DNA from: Apostichopus japonicus
Taxonomy: Eukaryota > Echinodermata > Holothuroidea > Aspidochirotida > Stichopodidae
Assembly (NCBI RefSeq): GCF_037975245.1
Contig: NC_092577.1
Coordinates: 1,360,001 to 1,424,000, forward strand
Reading direction: 5' to 3'
Length of the DNA: 64,000 nt
Of this stretch, positions 32,538 to 44,650 are shown piece after piece. How positions within the stretch are numbered: position 1 is the stretch's first letter; the number at the start of each line of letters is the position of its first letter. The notes beneath the pieces are model-generated. The model was not told the origin of the DNA, did no database searches, and was given only the letters and a program-made list of their open reading frames with translations. A program made the translations under genes and the position numbers.

Positions 32538-33296
32538 GCTATAGGGGCAAGTCCACGGAAAACAGGGAGGTCTGGTAATGTTAATAGTGTAACTTGTGTA
32601 AAGTTGTGAAGCAATGCGAGTTCAGTTTGGACGGTGTGTAACCATTGTGGTAGTTTAAATCCCCTTGGAATTGTTATCTCTCCTGGCATTAAGTAAACCA
32701 GTTGAAATTATTGGCAGATTATTACTTTTGCGGCTGCTCCTATGGATCAGCATGTGGTATCAGGCTTATCCTGGGATGGTGATATACACAATGTGTGATA
32801 TTTTCTAGGGATACTCATGTGATCACATTCATCCCTGTAAATGAGTACAATTGTTAGGGCATGGTAGGAATGCACTGTAGTTTTTGTGTATTATGTCTTT
32901 AGCTAAGTTGTAGGGTAAAGTTCATCACTTGTATACATGTGGTATTTCCACGTTGACCACGTATGTTAAGGGATTGATATAAAATGCATTACCTTGGAGG
33001 GACAGGAAAGTCTACTCTGGTTGCTCTTGGAAGAAACATTCTTGTTGGTAGGCTTCACTGCCATGAAGCTTCAAGTGTGTAAAATACATCCAGTACAACA
33101 CACCTAATCTTACTGTAAGAAGTTTTCTTTTCAATATATCACTGTTAAAAATAGCATCACCTCTCTGGATTGATTATGTGTATAGCTTCATTCTCTGTCA
33201 ATTACAATACTACTAGTACTAGTCTAACTCTAGTCTATGAACCCTGAATGGCTGGCGCTTCTCACAAAAGTGTTACAATATTCAAAGAGGCTACTG
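32538..33296. other. Intron sequence of gene B, no element recognised
   Basis: AT-rich intronic sequence without supported features. Confidence 0.4.
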
Positions 33297-33499
33297 TATT
33301 CTTACGACTAGTCGTAACAATAACTTTTACGCATGCGCAGTTGCTTCAACGTAGCTATTTTTACGACTAGGACTTACTATTTTTACGACTAGGAGTAACA
33401 ATATTTTCCGGTTAGGGGTTGGGTTAGGGTTACCCCTACTACATGCGCAGTTGCTTTATTTACTTTACTGCGCATGAATTCGCCGTTGTCGTAAGAATA
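33297..33499. mobile_element. Small inverted-end element with TACGAC repeats
   Basis: TATTCTTACGAC at 33297 is inverted at 33488-33499 (GTCGTAAGAATA). The interior has the palindrome TTACGACTAGTCGTAA, two further TTTTTACGACTAGGA copies and two CATGCGCAGTTGCTT copies. A GGTTGGGTTAGGGTT stretch near 33416 is telomere-like but very short. Confidence 0.5.
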
Positions 33500-33720
33500 G
33501 CCACGGCCTACAATATATTACTATTAGAATTATGCTATCACTTAAAATTGCCCTATAATTATAATCTTGGCCTTTTAATCTGTTCCTCATTTGCATTAAA
33601 GCGTTTTTGCTCATCTCTTAAGGAGAAGTAAATACGCACAATGCTACTGCTAGACCTACAGTATTTAGTAGTCCAGAATCATGTACTGTATTAAACAGGT
33701 TTTTTTCGCGGAACCCTTAC

Positions 33721-33775
33721 CAGTGATAACAGTTGTATCGTTCACATGTTCCACCTTTACCGAGAACTCAGTCAT
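33721..33775 (-). CDS. Zinc-finger gene B, exon 1
   Basis: ATG at 33773-33775 opens MTEFSVKVEHVNDTTVIT and the exon ends ACTG|GTAAGGG after 55 bp. It is three codons shorter than its paralogues. The VKVE core is kept while surrounding residues differ, suggesting constraint on that motif. Confidence 0.75.
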
Positions 33776-33958
33776 TTTGTTTCTCGTAAATCTTCTGCAA
33801 ATTTCGCCTTTGGTCGGTTTCGTCTTGCGAATTTCTTTTTTTTTACACTTGACAATATTTGAAAATTGCAGCCCTAAAGTTGTGATTGTGGTTGCAGCAA
33901 AAGACTACGGTAGAACTAGAAGAAGACACGAATTAATTAACGAATGGTTGCATACCTA

Positions 33959-34559
33959 CGGAAGCGTAGAAAAGTCATGTAGGCTGTCATTTTGATGATG
34001 ATATTGTAACAACTCGTCGATATATCAAGGTGAAAATTGACGTTTTGACTACATATTCTAAATCGTCAACATGTCGAAAGTCTGAAGAAAAAAAAATCCG
34101 TTTTCTTGAAATGAATCACCTCTTCATGGTAACAAAAATATGACAATTGACCTTATAATACCAAATGCGTCAAAATGCCATGATAAATCTGAAAACTGAC
34201 GTTTAGTCTAAGTGTATCTAGCCAAAACGTGAGATTTATGATATTTTGATGGGTTAATACCTATTGACAAAATCGTCAAGTTTAAACTTGTTGACAGTTT
34301 GATGGCTTTGTGCAACGCGACAAAACGTCAGTAATAATCAAATTTTTTTTTGTCACTTTCATAAGTTGGTATGATGGAGTCAAAACGAAAACTTGGCTTC
34401 TGCCATTTTGATGAGATCACAGCAATACGTCAATTTCATGGTTTTGCTTATTTGGACGTTTTCATATTGGCTGACAAAATTGCAATTTTCAGATTGATGT
34501 AATTTTGACGAATTGTTGCATCTCATCACGTCAATTAACATGTACCTTCTACGCTTCCG
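33959..34559. mobile_element. 601-bp inverted-end non-coding element
   Basis: CGGAAGCGTAGAA at 33959 is inverted at 34547-34559 (TTCTACGCTTCCG), and the next ~10 bases also partly match (GTCATGTA / TACATG). The interior is AT-rich with many CGTCAA and TGACG words and no frame. No clear target duplication is seen. Confidence 0.5.
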
Positions 34560-34597
34560 TTACCAGAAGCGCTTCTGTTTTTTTTCTTTGCAGTATG

Positions 34598-34939
34598 CTA
34601 TGGCAAGCCATATGTGCAATAATTCGATTAACAGAGTTTGTCGCCGATAAACTCTGTCTTTCGATCGGTATACACAGATTATCGAATGGATAACCGTGTT
34701 TTTTGCGATAAATTCAGTTTATCGAGCGAAAAGCAGGGTTACCTCGATAAACTAAGATTGTCGGCGATAAACCGAGTTTATCAAATAGGATCTATGTTTT
34801 TCGCTCAATAAACTAAGTTAATCGATAATCTCTGTTTAGTATCCAGTCTATAAACTCAGTTTGTCGAGCGAAAAACAGAGTTAAACGGCGATAAACTCGC
34901 TTTTTTTCCTCGAATTATTGCACATGTGGCTAGCCATAG
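34598..34939. mobile_element. 342-bp foldback MITE built of GATAAACT palindromes
   Basis: The terminal 29 bp are inverted with two mismatches (CTATGGCAAGCCATATGTGC left, CTATGGCTAGCCACATGTGC right). Inside, ATAAACTnAGTTTATCG-type palindromes and TTTTCGCTC/GAGCGAAAA words recur several times, so the strand can fold into several hairpins. It lies about 0.8 kb upstream of gene B exon 1. Confidence 0.65.
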
Positions 34940-35572
34940 AAGGCACCACACCACAATAAGAGAAGTGTGTCTGCGCTCGAAAAGTATATCGTCCGGGAAA
35001 AGAGCTAAAACAACCAAATGTGAACGCTTGTTTAAGCATATTATCAGTTACCATCATTGTCGTTTCTTCCTTCATGTCAAGTCCTTAACTTAAAGTACAG
35101 ATGATGTCAAAATGGGGAAGAATGAAAGTGACATAAACCATGCAACAATTTATTGTGGTGCGACACCTGAAGGCAATATGAAGGTAGCATACGCCCATTA
35201 AAAGCCCCATTGACCTTCACACTTAACCACAAAAGTTAATGTGGTCTTACAGTCTAGATAGAAGTTTTCACTAGCTTAACGCTGCCCATCACTGGATAGG
35301 TGACATGTTGGCCTCTCATGGCAACATCAATTTTCCGTATCATGACTATGTAGATAGTTTGCTATCAGAGCCTGAAGTTTTTGTCACTTGTAAACAAACC
35401 TCTTCACTCAGTAGTAAACAATTTTGACGCTGCTCCTGGAAGGCCAAAAGGGGTCTAAAATTGTCTCAATCGACCCAATATTTGCACCACATGTACTTCC
35501 ATTCATGCTATTCATCATGAGAGCCACAAAAAAATACAGATCCCAATTGATAACACATCAAGAAAGATGTCC
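34940..35572. other. Intergenic, no feature recognised
   Basis: Mixed-composition spacer between gene B upstream sequence and the gene C 3' flank. No supported ORF or RNA. Confidence 0.4.
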
Positions 35573-35990
35573 ACTTATTGCATTTTGCCACTATCCCTGA
35601 TACAGGAAACATATGGGCGGATTGATATAGACCCTAATAGGAGTAAGCAACCTGAAACATATATACCATGGTAATGGGGAGTGGGTGTGAACCTAAAGTG
35701 TGGGTCTAGAAATTCCAAACTGTAAAGGGATTGTTCAGGTAGACTTGGGATGGCAAGGCATTTTGGAGGTGCAGAAACGCACTTCACAGGCAAATATATT
35801 GGATGCTCCCCTACCCATCCACCCCACATGGGGTTTTGAAAATCTCCAGACTGGATTACTGTAGGTGGGGCATGAACCTTAATAGATGGGATGTTGTTGT
35901 ATAAACAAGTTAAGATTGGGGTGTGGACGTGGGTTAGTTTGTCGCTACCCTCAGGTTGGGCGGTTTGAAAATATAATGCAAAAGTAGAGA
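35573..35990. repeat. Conserved 3' flank of zinc-finger gene C
   Basis: It matches 19965-20390 along its length (CCTGATACAGGA, ATATAGACCCTAATAGGAGT, GTGGGTCTAGAAATTCCAAA). Confidence 0.8.
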
Positions 35991-36401
35991 GTTGATATGC
36001 CACGTTTTAATGTGTCCTCCGATTTTCAAACACAAAAAAGATTTTCTTACAATAGCTACATTGCATGATAAGGCTTCTATCCTGTATTGTTCTTTCATGT
36101 GTCCTCAAATGTCCAGATACAGAAGCTTAAATTCTTACAGTAGCTACATTGAAAAAGTTTCTCTTCTGTGTGTGTTCTTTTATAAGTCCTCAAATGTCCA
36201 GAAAAAGCAAACATTCTCTTACAGTAGCTGCTGCACTGATAAGACCTCTCTCCTGTGTGTGGTCTTTCATGTCCCCTCAAGTGTCCTCATAATACAAACA
36301 TATTTTCAGAGAAAGCACACCGATCAGGCTTTTCCTGTGTATGATTTTATATGTCTCTTCAAACTAGAAGCTTGAGCAAACTTTTTGTCACAGTAGTGAC
36401 A
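35991..36401 (-). pseudogene. Decayed zinc fingers downstream of gene C
   Basis: About four fingers continue past the stop of gene C with in-frame damage. One reads RTYKRTHTEEKLFQCSYCKN. Another has an inserted codon (QCSSYCKRMFAFSGH). A TG-stop linker recurs near 36077. Confidence 0.75.
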
Positions 36402-37777
36402 CTAATAAGGCTTCTCTCCTATATGTGTTCTTTCATGAGTCCTCATATGTCCAGATTGAGAAAACTTTTTCTTACAGTAGTTACACTGATAAGGTTTCTC
36501 TCCTGTGTGTGTTCTTTCATGTGCCCTCAATGTTCCAGATTGAGCAAACATTTTCTCACAGTAACTACACTGATAATGCTTCTCTCCTGTATGTATTTTT
36601 TCATGTTTCCTCAAACTGTCAGATGACGCAAACATTTTCTTGCAGTAACTACACTGAAAAGGCGTCTCTCCTGTGTGTGTTCTTTCATGTATATTCAACT
36701 GTCCAGATCTAGCAAACATTTTATCACAGTAGCTACACTGATAAGGCTTTTCTCCTGTGTGTGTTCTTTCATGTATATTCAACTGTCCAGATCTAGCAAA
36801 CATTTTATCACAGTAGTTACACTGATAAGGCTTCTCTCCTGTATGTGTTCTTTCATGACTCCTCATATGTTCAGATTGAAAAAACTTTTTGTCACAGTAG
36901 TTGCACTGATAAGGCTTCTCTCCTGTATGTGTTCTTTCATGATTCCTTATTTTTCTAGAATCAGCAAACATTTCCTTACAGTATTTACACTGATAAGGTT
37001 TCTCTCCTGTATGTGCTCTTTCATGCCTCTTCAGATTATCACCGTGGGCATACCATTTGTCACAGTATTTACACTGATATGGCTTCTCTCCTGTATGTGT
37101 TCTTTCATGTTTATTCAAACTTCCTGATTCAGCAAACATTTTCTCACAGTAGCTACACTGGTAAGGCTTCTCTCCTGTATGTGTTCTTTCATGACTCCTC
37201 ATATGTCCAGATTGAGAAAACTTTTTGTCACAGTAGTTACACTGATAAGGCTTCTCTCCTGTATGTGTTCTTTCATGCCTCTTCAGATTATCACCGTGGG
37301 CATACCATTTGTCACAGTATTTACACTGATATGGCTTCTCTCCTGTATGTGTTCTTTCATGACTCCTCATATGTCCAGATTGAGAAAACTTTTTGTCACA
37401 GTAGTTACACTGATAAGGCTTCTCTCCTGTATGTGTTCTTTCATGCCTCTTCAGATTATCACCGTGGGCATACCATTTGTCACAGTATTTACACTGATAT
37501 GGCTTCCCTCCTGTATGTGTACTTTCATGTCTCCTCTTATGTCCAGATTCAGCAAACTTTTTGTCACAGTAGTTACACTGATAAGGTTTCTCTCCTGTGT
37601 GTTTTCTTTCATTCCTCTTCAAACTATCAGCGTAGGTGTGGGCATACTTGCTGAGTAACAGATGACATGAGTAGGTATCAACTGGTTTCACAGACTCCTT
37701 TTCTTCCTTCTTAACATCCTGTTGATGTCCTTGGTGGTGTGAGTGAGCAAAGTGTCCAGAGGACAGTCCCTGTGATA
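36402..37777 (-). CDS. Zinc-finger gene C, exon 2: C2H2 array, 14 fingers
   Basis: The acceptor TTCTCAG|TATCACAG joins exon 1 (41745-41808) in phase to give 479 residues. The SQGLSSGHFAHSHHQGHQQD and [13 protein letters not shown] blocks are kept. The acidic middle and the HTGSVEKH piece of gene A are deleted, so the array follows quickly after a degenerate finger (YADSLKRNERKH). Fourteen complete fingers follow. Fingers 2-3 are repeated exactly as 4-5 (KWYAHGDNLKRH with KKFSQSGHMRSH), evidence of recent two-finger duplication. The frame ends at TAG for Gln in KPYQC. The intron is about 4 kb because a LINE has inserted. DNA-binding role is inferred from the family. Confidence 0.9.
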
Positions 37778-38225
37778 CTGAGAATTTAAGGAAAATCAAG
37801 GTGAAACAGACAATACCGTCAGCATGGTGAATCCTAAATTATGTGAAGGAAAAAACTGATTCAGAATATTGCAGTTTTTAAATGAGAATATTTCATTTAG
37901 GACTATGTAGAGTTGCTCTGAACCTTGCTATTTTTAAGTGATTAGGAAAGTTCTTTCACTGATGTGAAATTATTAACAAGGTTATTGAGATGGGCTTTTC
38001 AATTAGCAATGTGGAATATTTTTCTCTGCAATGTAAGTTTCACATTGTCACCGGACAATCCTAAAATGGAACACAAATCCAACTACAATTTTTAGTTTAG
38101 TTTTAGTTTAGTAGAAAAAAGGATCAGGAGGGACACTTAAGTCCATAACTTAAGACCATAACTGACCTTTGGGGACCTTTGTGGGCACCAAAAACAATAG
38201 GGCACACCTTCTCCATATGGGGGAT

Positions 38226-39690
38226 CTATAGTCCAAGTTTGGCCTCAATCCAACATTCCCTTATTGAGATAGAGCGTACCCAAGCAAGTGTCACAGACGC
38301 ACACACACACACACACACACACGCCAACCTGACTGCAAAGGTTCCTTTTGCTAAAGCAAGGAACCAAAAGTCGGCAAAGGATAAATTGTCAAAACCATAC
38401 ACAATCTTGAAAACCTGGATCAAGTCCACACGTAACCTCCTAAGCTCCAGTGTGGTGAGATTCAACAGTTGTAACCGCCTATAATAAGGAACCCTCTTTA
38501 AGGAACTAATCATCCTAGTAGCCCTTCTCTGGACCTTTTCAAGTACTTCCTTATCCTTAGCAAAATAAGGGTTCCAAGCCTGCACAGCATACTCCAGATG
38601 AGGCCTAACCAACTGCTTATAAAGCCTAACTACTATGTCCTCTTTCAGAAAACTGAAGTTCCTCTTGATCATACCTAAAACCCTATTACCTCTTTTAGCA
38701 GAGCCTTCAAGACAATGTTTAGAAGGCTGCAGAGATGATCGAGTCAATGTAGATACCTAGGTCTCTTTCAACAGAGACCTCCTGTAACTCCACCCCATTA
38801 AGATTGTATGTAAACTTTTGGTTACTACTACCAATGTGCATTACCTTACATTTATCAATATTAAAAAGCATATGCCACCCCAAAGACCAGGAAAAAATCT
38901 TATCCAAATCCACTTGAAATTTCTCAGAATCACTTTTGGAACAGACCTCAGAATACAATTTGGTGTCATCAGCAAACTTCTTAGCTGTACACAAAATATC
39001 TCCGTCAATGTCATTTATATAGGCAACAAACAACAAGGGACCTAATACAGACCCTTGTGGAACACCACTAGTAACGTTCTGCCAAGAAGAAGCACAGCCT
39101 TTAATTACCACCCTCTGTTCCCTATTACCAAGCCAATTCCCGATCCAAGACAGTAAATTCCCTATGACACCCATGCTCTTCAGCCTAGGTAAAAGACGCT
39201 GGTGGGGAACTTTATCAAAGGCCTTCTGGAAATCCAGGAACACAACATCTACAGACTTCTGCCTATTTAGTGAGCTTGTTACATCTTCCATAAACTCAAG
39301 GATATTAGTGAGACAAGACCTCTTTTGACAAAAGCCATGTTGAGACTCTCTGATCAAAGACTGACTGCTGAAGTGACAGACCATAGACTTTTTAACAATA
39401 GACTCCATGACCTTACAAACTACACTAGTGAGACTAACAGGCCTATAATTACAGGGCTTAGACTTACCAGTATCACCCTTCTTGAAAATTGGGGTAATAT
39501 TAGCACATCTCCAGTCCCTAGGAACATAACCTTCATCCATAAATTTACTAAAAACCAACGAGAGTGGAACGCAGAAATGGTGTGCAAAAGTCTTCAACAA
39601 ATACGGATGGATTGCATCCGGTCCAGAAGCTTTAGAAACATTTAGACAAAGCAGCTCCTTTAAGACAACCTCATCCGAAAATAAGACCGT
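38226..39690 (-). pseudogene. LINE reverse transcriptase
   Basis: It begins with the block SKASGPDAIHPYLLKTFA and includes ITPIFKKGD, NYRPVSLTSV, VFLDFQKAFDKVPH, GVPQGSVLGPLLFVAYIND and the catalytic FADD (KKFADDTKLYS). A frameshift near 38745 separates it from the C-terminal LEYAVQAWNPYFAKD and RRATRMI region, which lies in another frame down to about 38370. The connecting segment toward the endonuclease is at 39968-40195 (PHWMNKKVICAIRQKRRMWK). Confidence 0.88.
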
Positions 39691-40218
39691 ATCCAGTTTA
39701 GGCCTATCACTGCCCCCCTGAAAATCTGGAATACTACTCGTACTGTATCTTCCCTTGTGAAAACCAACACAAAATAGTTGTTCAAAAGATCTGCAAGATC
39801 CTGACTATCAGTAACTATATTATCAGCCCGTGGTGCCCTAAGAGAACAATTGCATCTTGAACTTTCTGCTTTGACCTGACATAAGAAAAGAAGGCCTTTG
39901 GGTTATCCTTAATTTTTAGGGCAATGCTTTTTTTCGAAATTCAATTTTGCATGAAAGACTAAGCATTCTACTGTACCTTCAGCTGATGAACTTTAAACTT
40001 GGCCAAAACAGATTCAGATTTAGTCCTCCTAAACAACTTCCACATTCTTCGTTTTTGCCTAATTGCACATATAACTTTCTTATTCATCCAATGAGGCACA
40101 CTGCTTTTACGACGACGATTCTTCCACGGAACATGATTTTCCATAATGACCTTTAATTTATCAGCAAAACAAATCCAAGACTGAGAAGCACTCATACTGT
40201 ATCTCTAAACAAATTAAT

Positions 40219-41000
40219 CTAATCTGTACCCTTTAGTAAAGTTTCAATTGCCTTAAAAAAACCAGGGACTTTTTCATTGCTAACAGAATTGACGACTTTG
40301 CAAACAACATCAAAAGCTAGTATGTCATGATCACTAGTTCCTAGTTTTCCTAGACCCGTCAAATCAACAACATTGCTTGGATTAGAACTCAAAACAAGAT
40401 CCAGGATGTTATCCCCACTAGTAGGGAAAGTAACATGTTGATGTAAAAAGCAATCTTGCACAACATCTAGAAAATTACTACCCTTCCTACTACTAGAACC
40501 ATCTATCCAATTAATGTCAGGAAAATTAAAGTCGCCCATTATAACAACATCACCTTTAGCAGCCTTTCTTAGAATTGAATCAAACAGCACAACATCATTA
40601 TCATCGCTGCTGTTAGGAGAGCGGTAAACAACACCCACAGTGATAATGTCCCTGGACCTCTTGGACTTGTTTGTGGACAACTTGCACCAGACAGAATTAA
40701 CAAAAGCCCCTTGCAACTGAGATTTCTCAACACTTACAATGTCATCCCTAACATACTGTACAGTAAAACTTCCCCACCAACCCCGTTATGAGTATCCCTT
40801 TTGTCCTAACGATACACAACATACCCCGGGTGAGAAACCTCAGCACTATCAATGTCCTCCCTTAACCAAGATTCGGTGATACCAAACACATACGGTTTCA
40901 GATCCTCAAGAATCACAGTAAATTCAGCAAAATTTTTACGAATACATTTTCTAGCATTGGTAAAGACAATCTTCAGCTTATCCATGAAACTATGTACCTT
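40219..41000 (-). pseudogene. LINE apurinic-type (EEP) endonuclease region
   Basis: The minus strand reads KIVFTNARK and GITESWLRED upstream in broken frame. An open stretch (40716-40219) then has VGVVYRSPNS, VVIMGDFNFPDINWID, DLVLSS and GTSDHDILAFDV. GDFN, the N-W and SDH blocks are the catalytic landmarks of EEP endonucleases in LINEs. They are present but the protein is interrupted. Confidence 0.8.
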
Positions 41001-41744
41001 AGCATGCCTCCTAAAGTTAGAACTACTGTATGACTATCACTTTTCTTGCTTTCAAAACGCCTATAATCGCCTCCACTAGGAACATAATCCTTATCCACAA
41101 TTATTCCTGACCTCACTGATCGCCCCCCCCCCCCCCAATTTAATTTATATTGACAGAGATTCTTGTGAATAAAATTCCTCTGGACAACTGAGCCAAATCT
41201 AGCTCTCTTTTGGATATATCCAATCCTCCTTCCACATTTCATATCGACATTAAGGGTTACAAAATACGTTTACAGGAATAGTGGAGTCTTGAGGGCCTTT
41301 TTGAGTATTTGTGGTTCTCTGTTTCCAGGATGATGTTCAAATGCTTCGAGTTAAGAACATTTTAGGATTTTTGCCGAAGATATACAGAGCCAACTAATAT
41401 CAAGATAAATCTTGGAGGATAAGTGCTATATACAGACATTACAGTATTAAAAATTTCAGAGGCGTTTCCCATGTAAAATACAGCGAATAAAATTATTAAA
41501 TTATCTGAGATGCCAGGCCTGTGATCAAGGAATTTCAAGTATTATAAACGTTCACGCTTATCATATCACTTATTGAAGCTGCCTCTAAAACCACTGAATT
41601 ATTCATAGCCATGCAGTATACAAAATCAAGTATATTCCCAGGAAAGTATGTTTTTAAAGTGGGGTCATTCTGTGAACATATTATTTGTCCGGAGACATTG
41701 GTTATACTTATACAATATAACTAGACATTTCGCGGAAACGCTAC

Positions 41745-41808
41745 CTGTGTTAAAAGTGTTATCATGTAATGGTGACACCGGCTCCACCTTTACGGATATC
41801 TGAAACAT
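41745..41808 (-). CDS. Zinc-finger gene C, exon 1
   Basis: ATG at 41806-41808 gives MFQISVKVEPVSPLHDNTFN, identical to gene A. The donor is ACAG|GTAGCG. The frame is open further upstream, but in gene D two in-frame TAG codons precede this ATG, so I use it as the start in all copies. Confidence 0.83.
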
Positions 41809-41960
41809 TTTCTTTTCCGTAGATAAGTGCTCGGTTGATGATCTTCCTCTAATATTGCGGTTGATCCGTTTCGTCTTGCGATTTCTTTTTCTAACTCTAA
41901 GCTTGGTAATATTTAACAAGAGCCGAACGGTTCCTTGCTGAGTATTGTGTATCATCACCA

Positions 41961-42650
41961 TAGAAACTTCAACGAGGTAAATGAATCTGGAGGATTCATG
42001 TCAATTGGGTGCGCGCGTACCATGTATGGAGGGTCATGTGATGTGTTCCAGGGTGGTACTATATTGATATTTCTCTGTAACAGTTCGAGAACAGTGTTAG
42101 TGACTTCGTGAAAGATTGGTCGGTTCGGACATGGGAACTAACGGCATAAGAAGGTACTGGTACTTCAGGCCTACGAAATAGTGCTAATATGCTAACTTTC
42201 AACCTTATTCTCTTGAATGAAGGCAGGCTTTCTACATAATCTTACTTATTAATACAGCTCAAGGTGCAAGCTTTGTCTCATATGGCCTAACGTTATTACT
42301 ACACGCTATAAGTGAATGTAGAAATGGGAAATGTGGGGAAATGTTTAGTTCAGTGCAACCACGGAATTCTCCATGGAACAGAGCCTAATGCTGCTCGACG
42401 GGAATATAGCTATCACGTTAGGCTACAGGCACGGTTATTGCCAGGTAACGGGTGTCGTCTGCTGCTCTAAGCACTACGACGTTGTCACAGAATGTTAGCA
42501 CCAATCAAAATAGATCTCAGAAAAGATTTAGGGTTTCAGCCAATCGCAGGCATTTCCTGGATAAACAACATGTCTGCGTCCTTGTGTAAACTTATGCCGA
42601 CCCCGGTTTCAGTGGTGTACATGGACTTACGTTAGTAATAGCCAAGGCGG
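41961..42650 (-). promoter_or_regulatory. Upstream region of gene C, conserved with gene D
   Basis: CTGGAGGATTCATGTCAATT, GCGCGCGTACCAT and ATGGAGGGTCATGTGATGTG (41988-42060) are matched at about 57748-57815 upstream of gene D exon 1. Conservation of a non-coding segment 150-300 bp upstream suggests a shared promoter region or simply recent duplication. No TATA box is obvious. Confidence 0.4.
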
Positions 42651-43388
42651 GTCACACTAATTAGCGTCAACTCACGACAACTCAAGATAACATGTTTAAG
42701 CAGGCGCGTATCCAGGATTTTCTAACCCGGGGGCGCGAATTACTATCTAAGCGGAGCGCCACCATCGGTTGGCGCGCAGCGTACAAGAACATTTCTTGTT
42801 TTGAAACCCCCCAGATCACCGGAAACGGCACTTCTCGGGCTTGAAATGACCAACCAGATGTACACATTTTGCCTGAGAACCAAGTATTTCCTAAAAGTTT
42901 TTTTTTTCCATCCATAACCTTTTTGAAGATTGTCAACCCGGCACACATCATGTTCGACCTGATCGCATCTCCTGTGGGTCTTTGCTTTTGTAGGTGATTC
43001 TACGTCGCGGCCCACAATACCCGTCAGCCCCACTTTTCAAGGTTTTAAGCCCCATATTTGTTCAGAATTTGAAAATTCACATTTCTCGTGAATAAACTCA
43101 CTTCAAAACATACCCATAATGTTGTACAAAATTTCATCTATGGACAACCAATATAGAAAAAACTTCCTTCAACCCCTAACAGACCGGTCAAAATTGCACG
43201 AGTAGAGGGAAGTGTGATGTAGAATGTTGGTCAGAAATTTTCTAAAATTCAGACACAGTTAATTTATTGGTGTAGAAATATTAAAACCTGTTACAACGGC
43301 TATTATAAAACTTGGTTGAAGGAAATGAAAAAATAGCAGATATTTCCGAAACCGAACACTACACACATAGGCGTAGGAGGCGCGGCGC

Positions 43389-43771
43389 CAGTGGCGGAGC
43401 TAGGGGTATTGGTCAGGAGTGGCGAGAATGGTCTGTAGGGGCGCTTTCGACACTATCTAAGCGGAGCGCCACCACTGGTTGGCGCGTAGCGTACAGAAAA
43501 TTTTTGAGTAAAGATACTCCCTAGATCGCCGGAAATGACCCTTTCCGGGCCTGGCTAATTTGCAGATAAACGAAGAATAAGGTGTCATCGCCAAATTACA
43601 CCAACAAAATGTGACAAATGTCAATAAGTAGATGAGAGCGCAATAAAAAAAGTCAATAATCTAGAATCAGTAAAAAGTGGTAAAGAGCTGAAAAAGGCGC
43701 CAGCAGTCCATTTGAGTCCGTCAGGGGGGGGGGGGCATCCGCCCCCTGACCATACGGACGCTCCGCCACTG
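43389..43771 (+). mobile_element. hAT-like MITE, 383 bp, nested
   Basis: CAGTGGCGGAGCTAGG start and GACGCTCCGCCACTG end are inverted. The flanks CGCGGCGC (43381-43388) and CGCGGCGG (43772-43779) are an 8-bp target duplication with one mismatch. It is a close relative of 6740-7235, including the core module and GCAGATAAACGAAGAATAA. Confidence 0.85.
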
Positions 43772-44129
43772 CGCGGCGGGGGTGCAGGCCCTAATTCGCC
43801 ATTACTAATATAAAAGAGAGTTTTGACATAATTGGACCTCCATGCTTTTTATACATCTATATGAGACATGTCGTTGTTTACATTAGCATCCCGCGGTAAA
43901 CTGCGCAATTTTAACGGACCGTACTGTACATGATGGCATGCGATGTAATAATACCCGATGCTTGCTTATATGATATTGATATGAACACGTTGAACGCGCG
44001 CGAAGCGCGAGAAAATTTTTGGTTATTTTTTCAGGCAAGTCGGACAGTTTTGAGGCTTTTCATCCTGGAACGCCATTTTCATGCTCACTGATATGATGTG
44101 ATATCTGCTGTTTGCGTTACAAATTCGAA

Positions 44130-44300
44130 CAGGCGCGTAGCGAGGAATTTGCCAAGGGAGGGGCGAAGCCTGCAGGCAAATTATCTAAGCGTAGCGCCAC
44201 CATAGGTTGGCGCGAAGCGTACAAGAAAATTTTGGCCGAAAATGCCTCCCAGATCGCTGGAAATGACACTTCCCAGGCCTTGTAAGTTGCCTCTAAGCAC
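44130..44300 (+). mobile_element. hAT-like left end with core module, nested
   Basis: CAGGCGCGTAGCGAGGAATT then TATCTAAGCGTAGCGCCACC, TTGGCGCGAAGCGTACAAG and CCCAGATCGCTGGAAATG. It matches the minus-strand copy at 11240-11389 best. The right end is not resolved. Confidence 0.65.
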
Positions 44301-44650
44301 TTTCTATTTTGAAATTACTTAGCGATATCATTTAAATAAATGCTGAATGGGGGGTGGCGGGCGGTCGCCCCCATCCCAAAATGCGTCATGTTCCCCGACG
44401 ACACGGTCGAGTTCGAGACCAGCCACAGTTGGTTTCATAGCACAATTCTACACACACGTTATGATAGACCATATATAGTATATATATAGATCATTAGTGA
44501 GAGAGGAAAATGGAAACGGGAGTTGTCGGTGTAAGGGGTAGGGTGAGTCACACTTTTACGAAATCATTGATCCGTCACTGGCTACCCTGCAGCGCTGTAA
44601 TGATGTCACTGTTCCTCTTTCTCTTCCCGATGTCTTCGCGTTTTACTTTT

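Larger units (their letters stand above)
38097..41143 (-). mobile_element. L2/CR1-type LINE inserted in the intron of gene C
   Basis: Comparison with the gene A intron (near 23155) shows homology stopping at about 38096 and resuming at about 41144, which bounds the insertion. On the minus strand there is a 5' poly-G run, an EEP endonuclease and a reverse transcriptase. The 3' region contains the hairpin-(GT)n-AGGTCA repeat (38150-38370) and ends in a TAAAC-type short tandem tail (38097-38122), typical of this LINE group. Frames are broken in several places, so it is inactive. Confidence 0.85.

Noticed and set aside
33411-33440. Interstitial telomere repeat (GGTTGGGTTAGGGTTACC)
   Set aside because: Fewer than three partial TTAGGG units inside a small inverted-end element; it can arise by chance.
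33681-33995. Plus-strand 104-codon frame
   Set aside because: It overlaps gene B exon 1 and its donor on the opposite strand and shows no protein signature.
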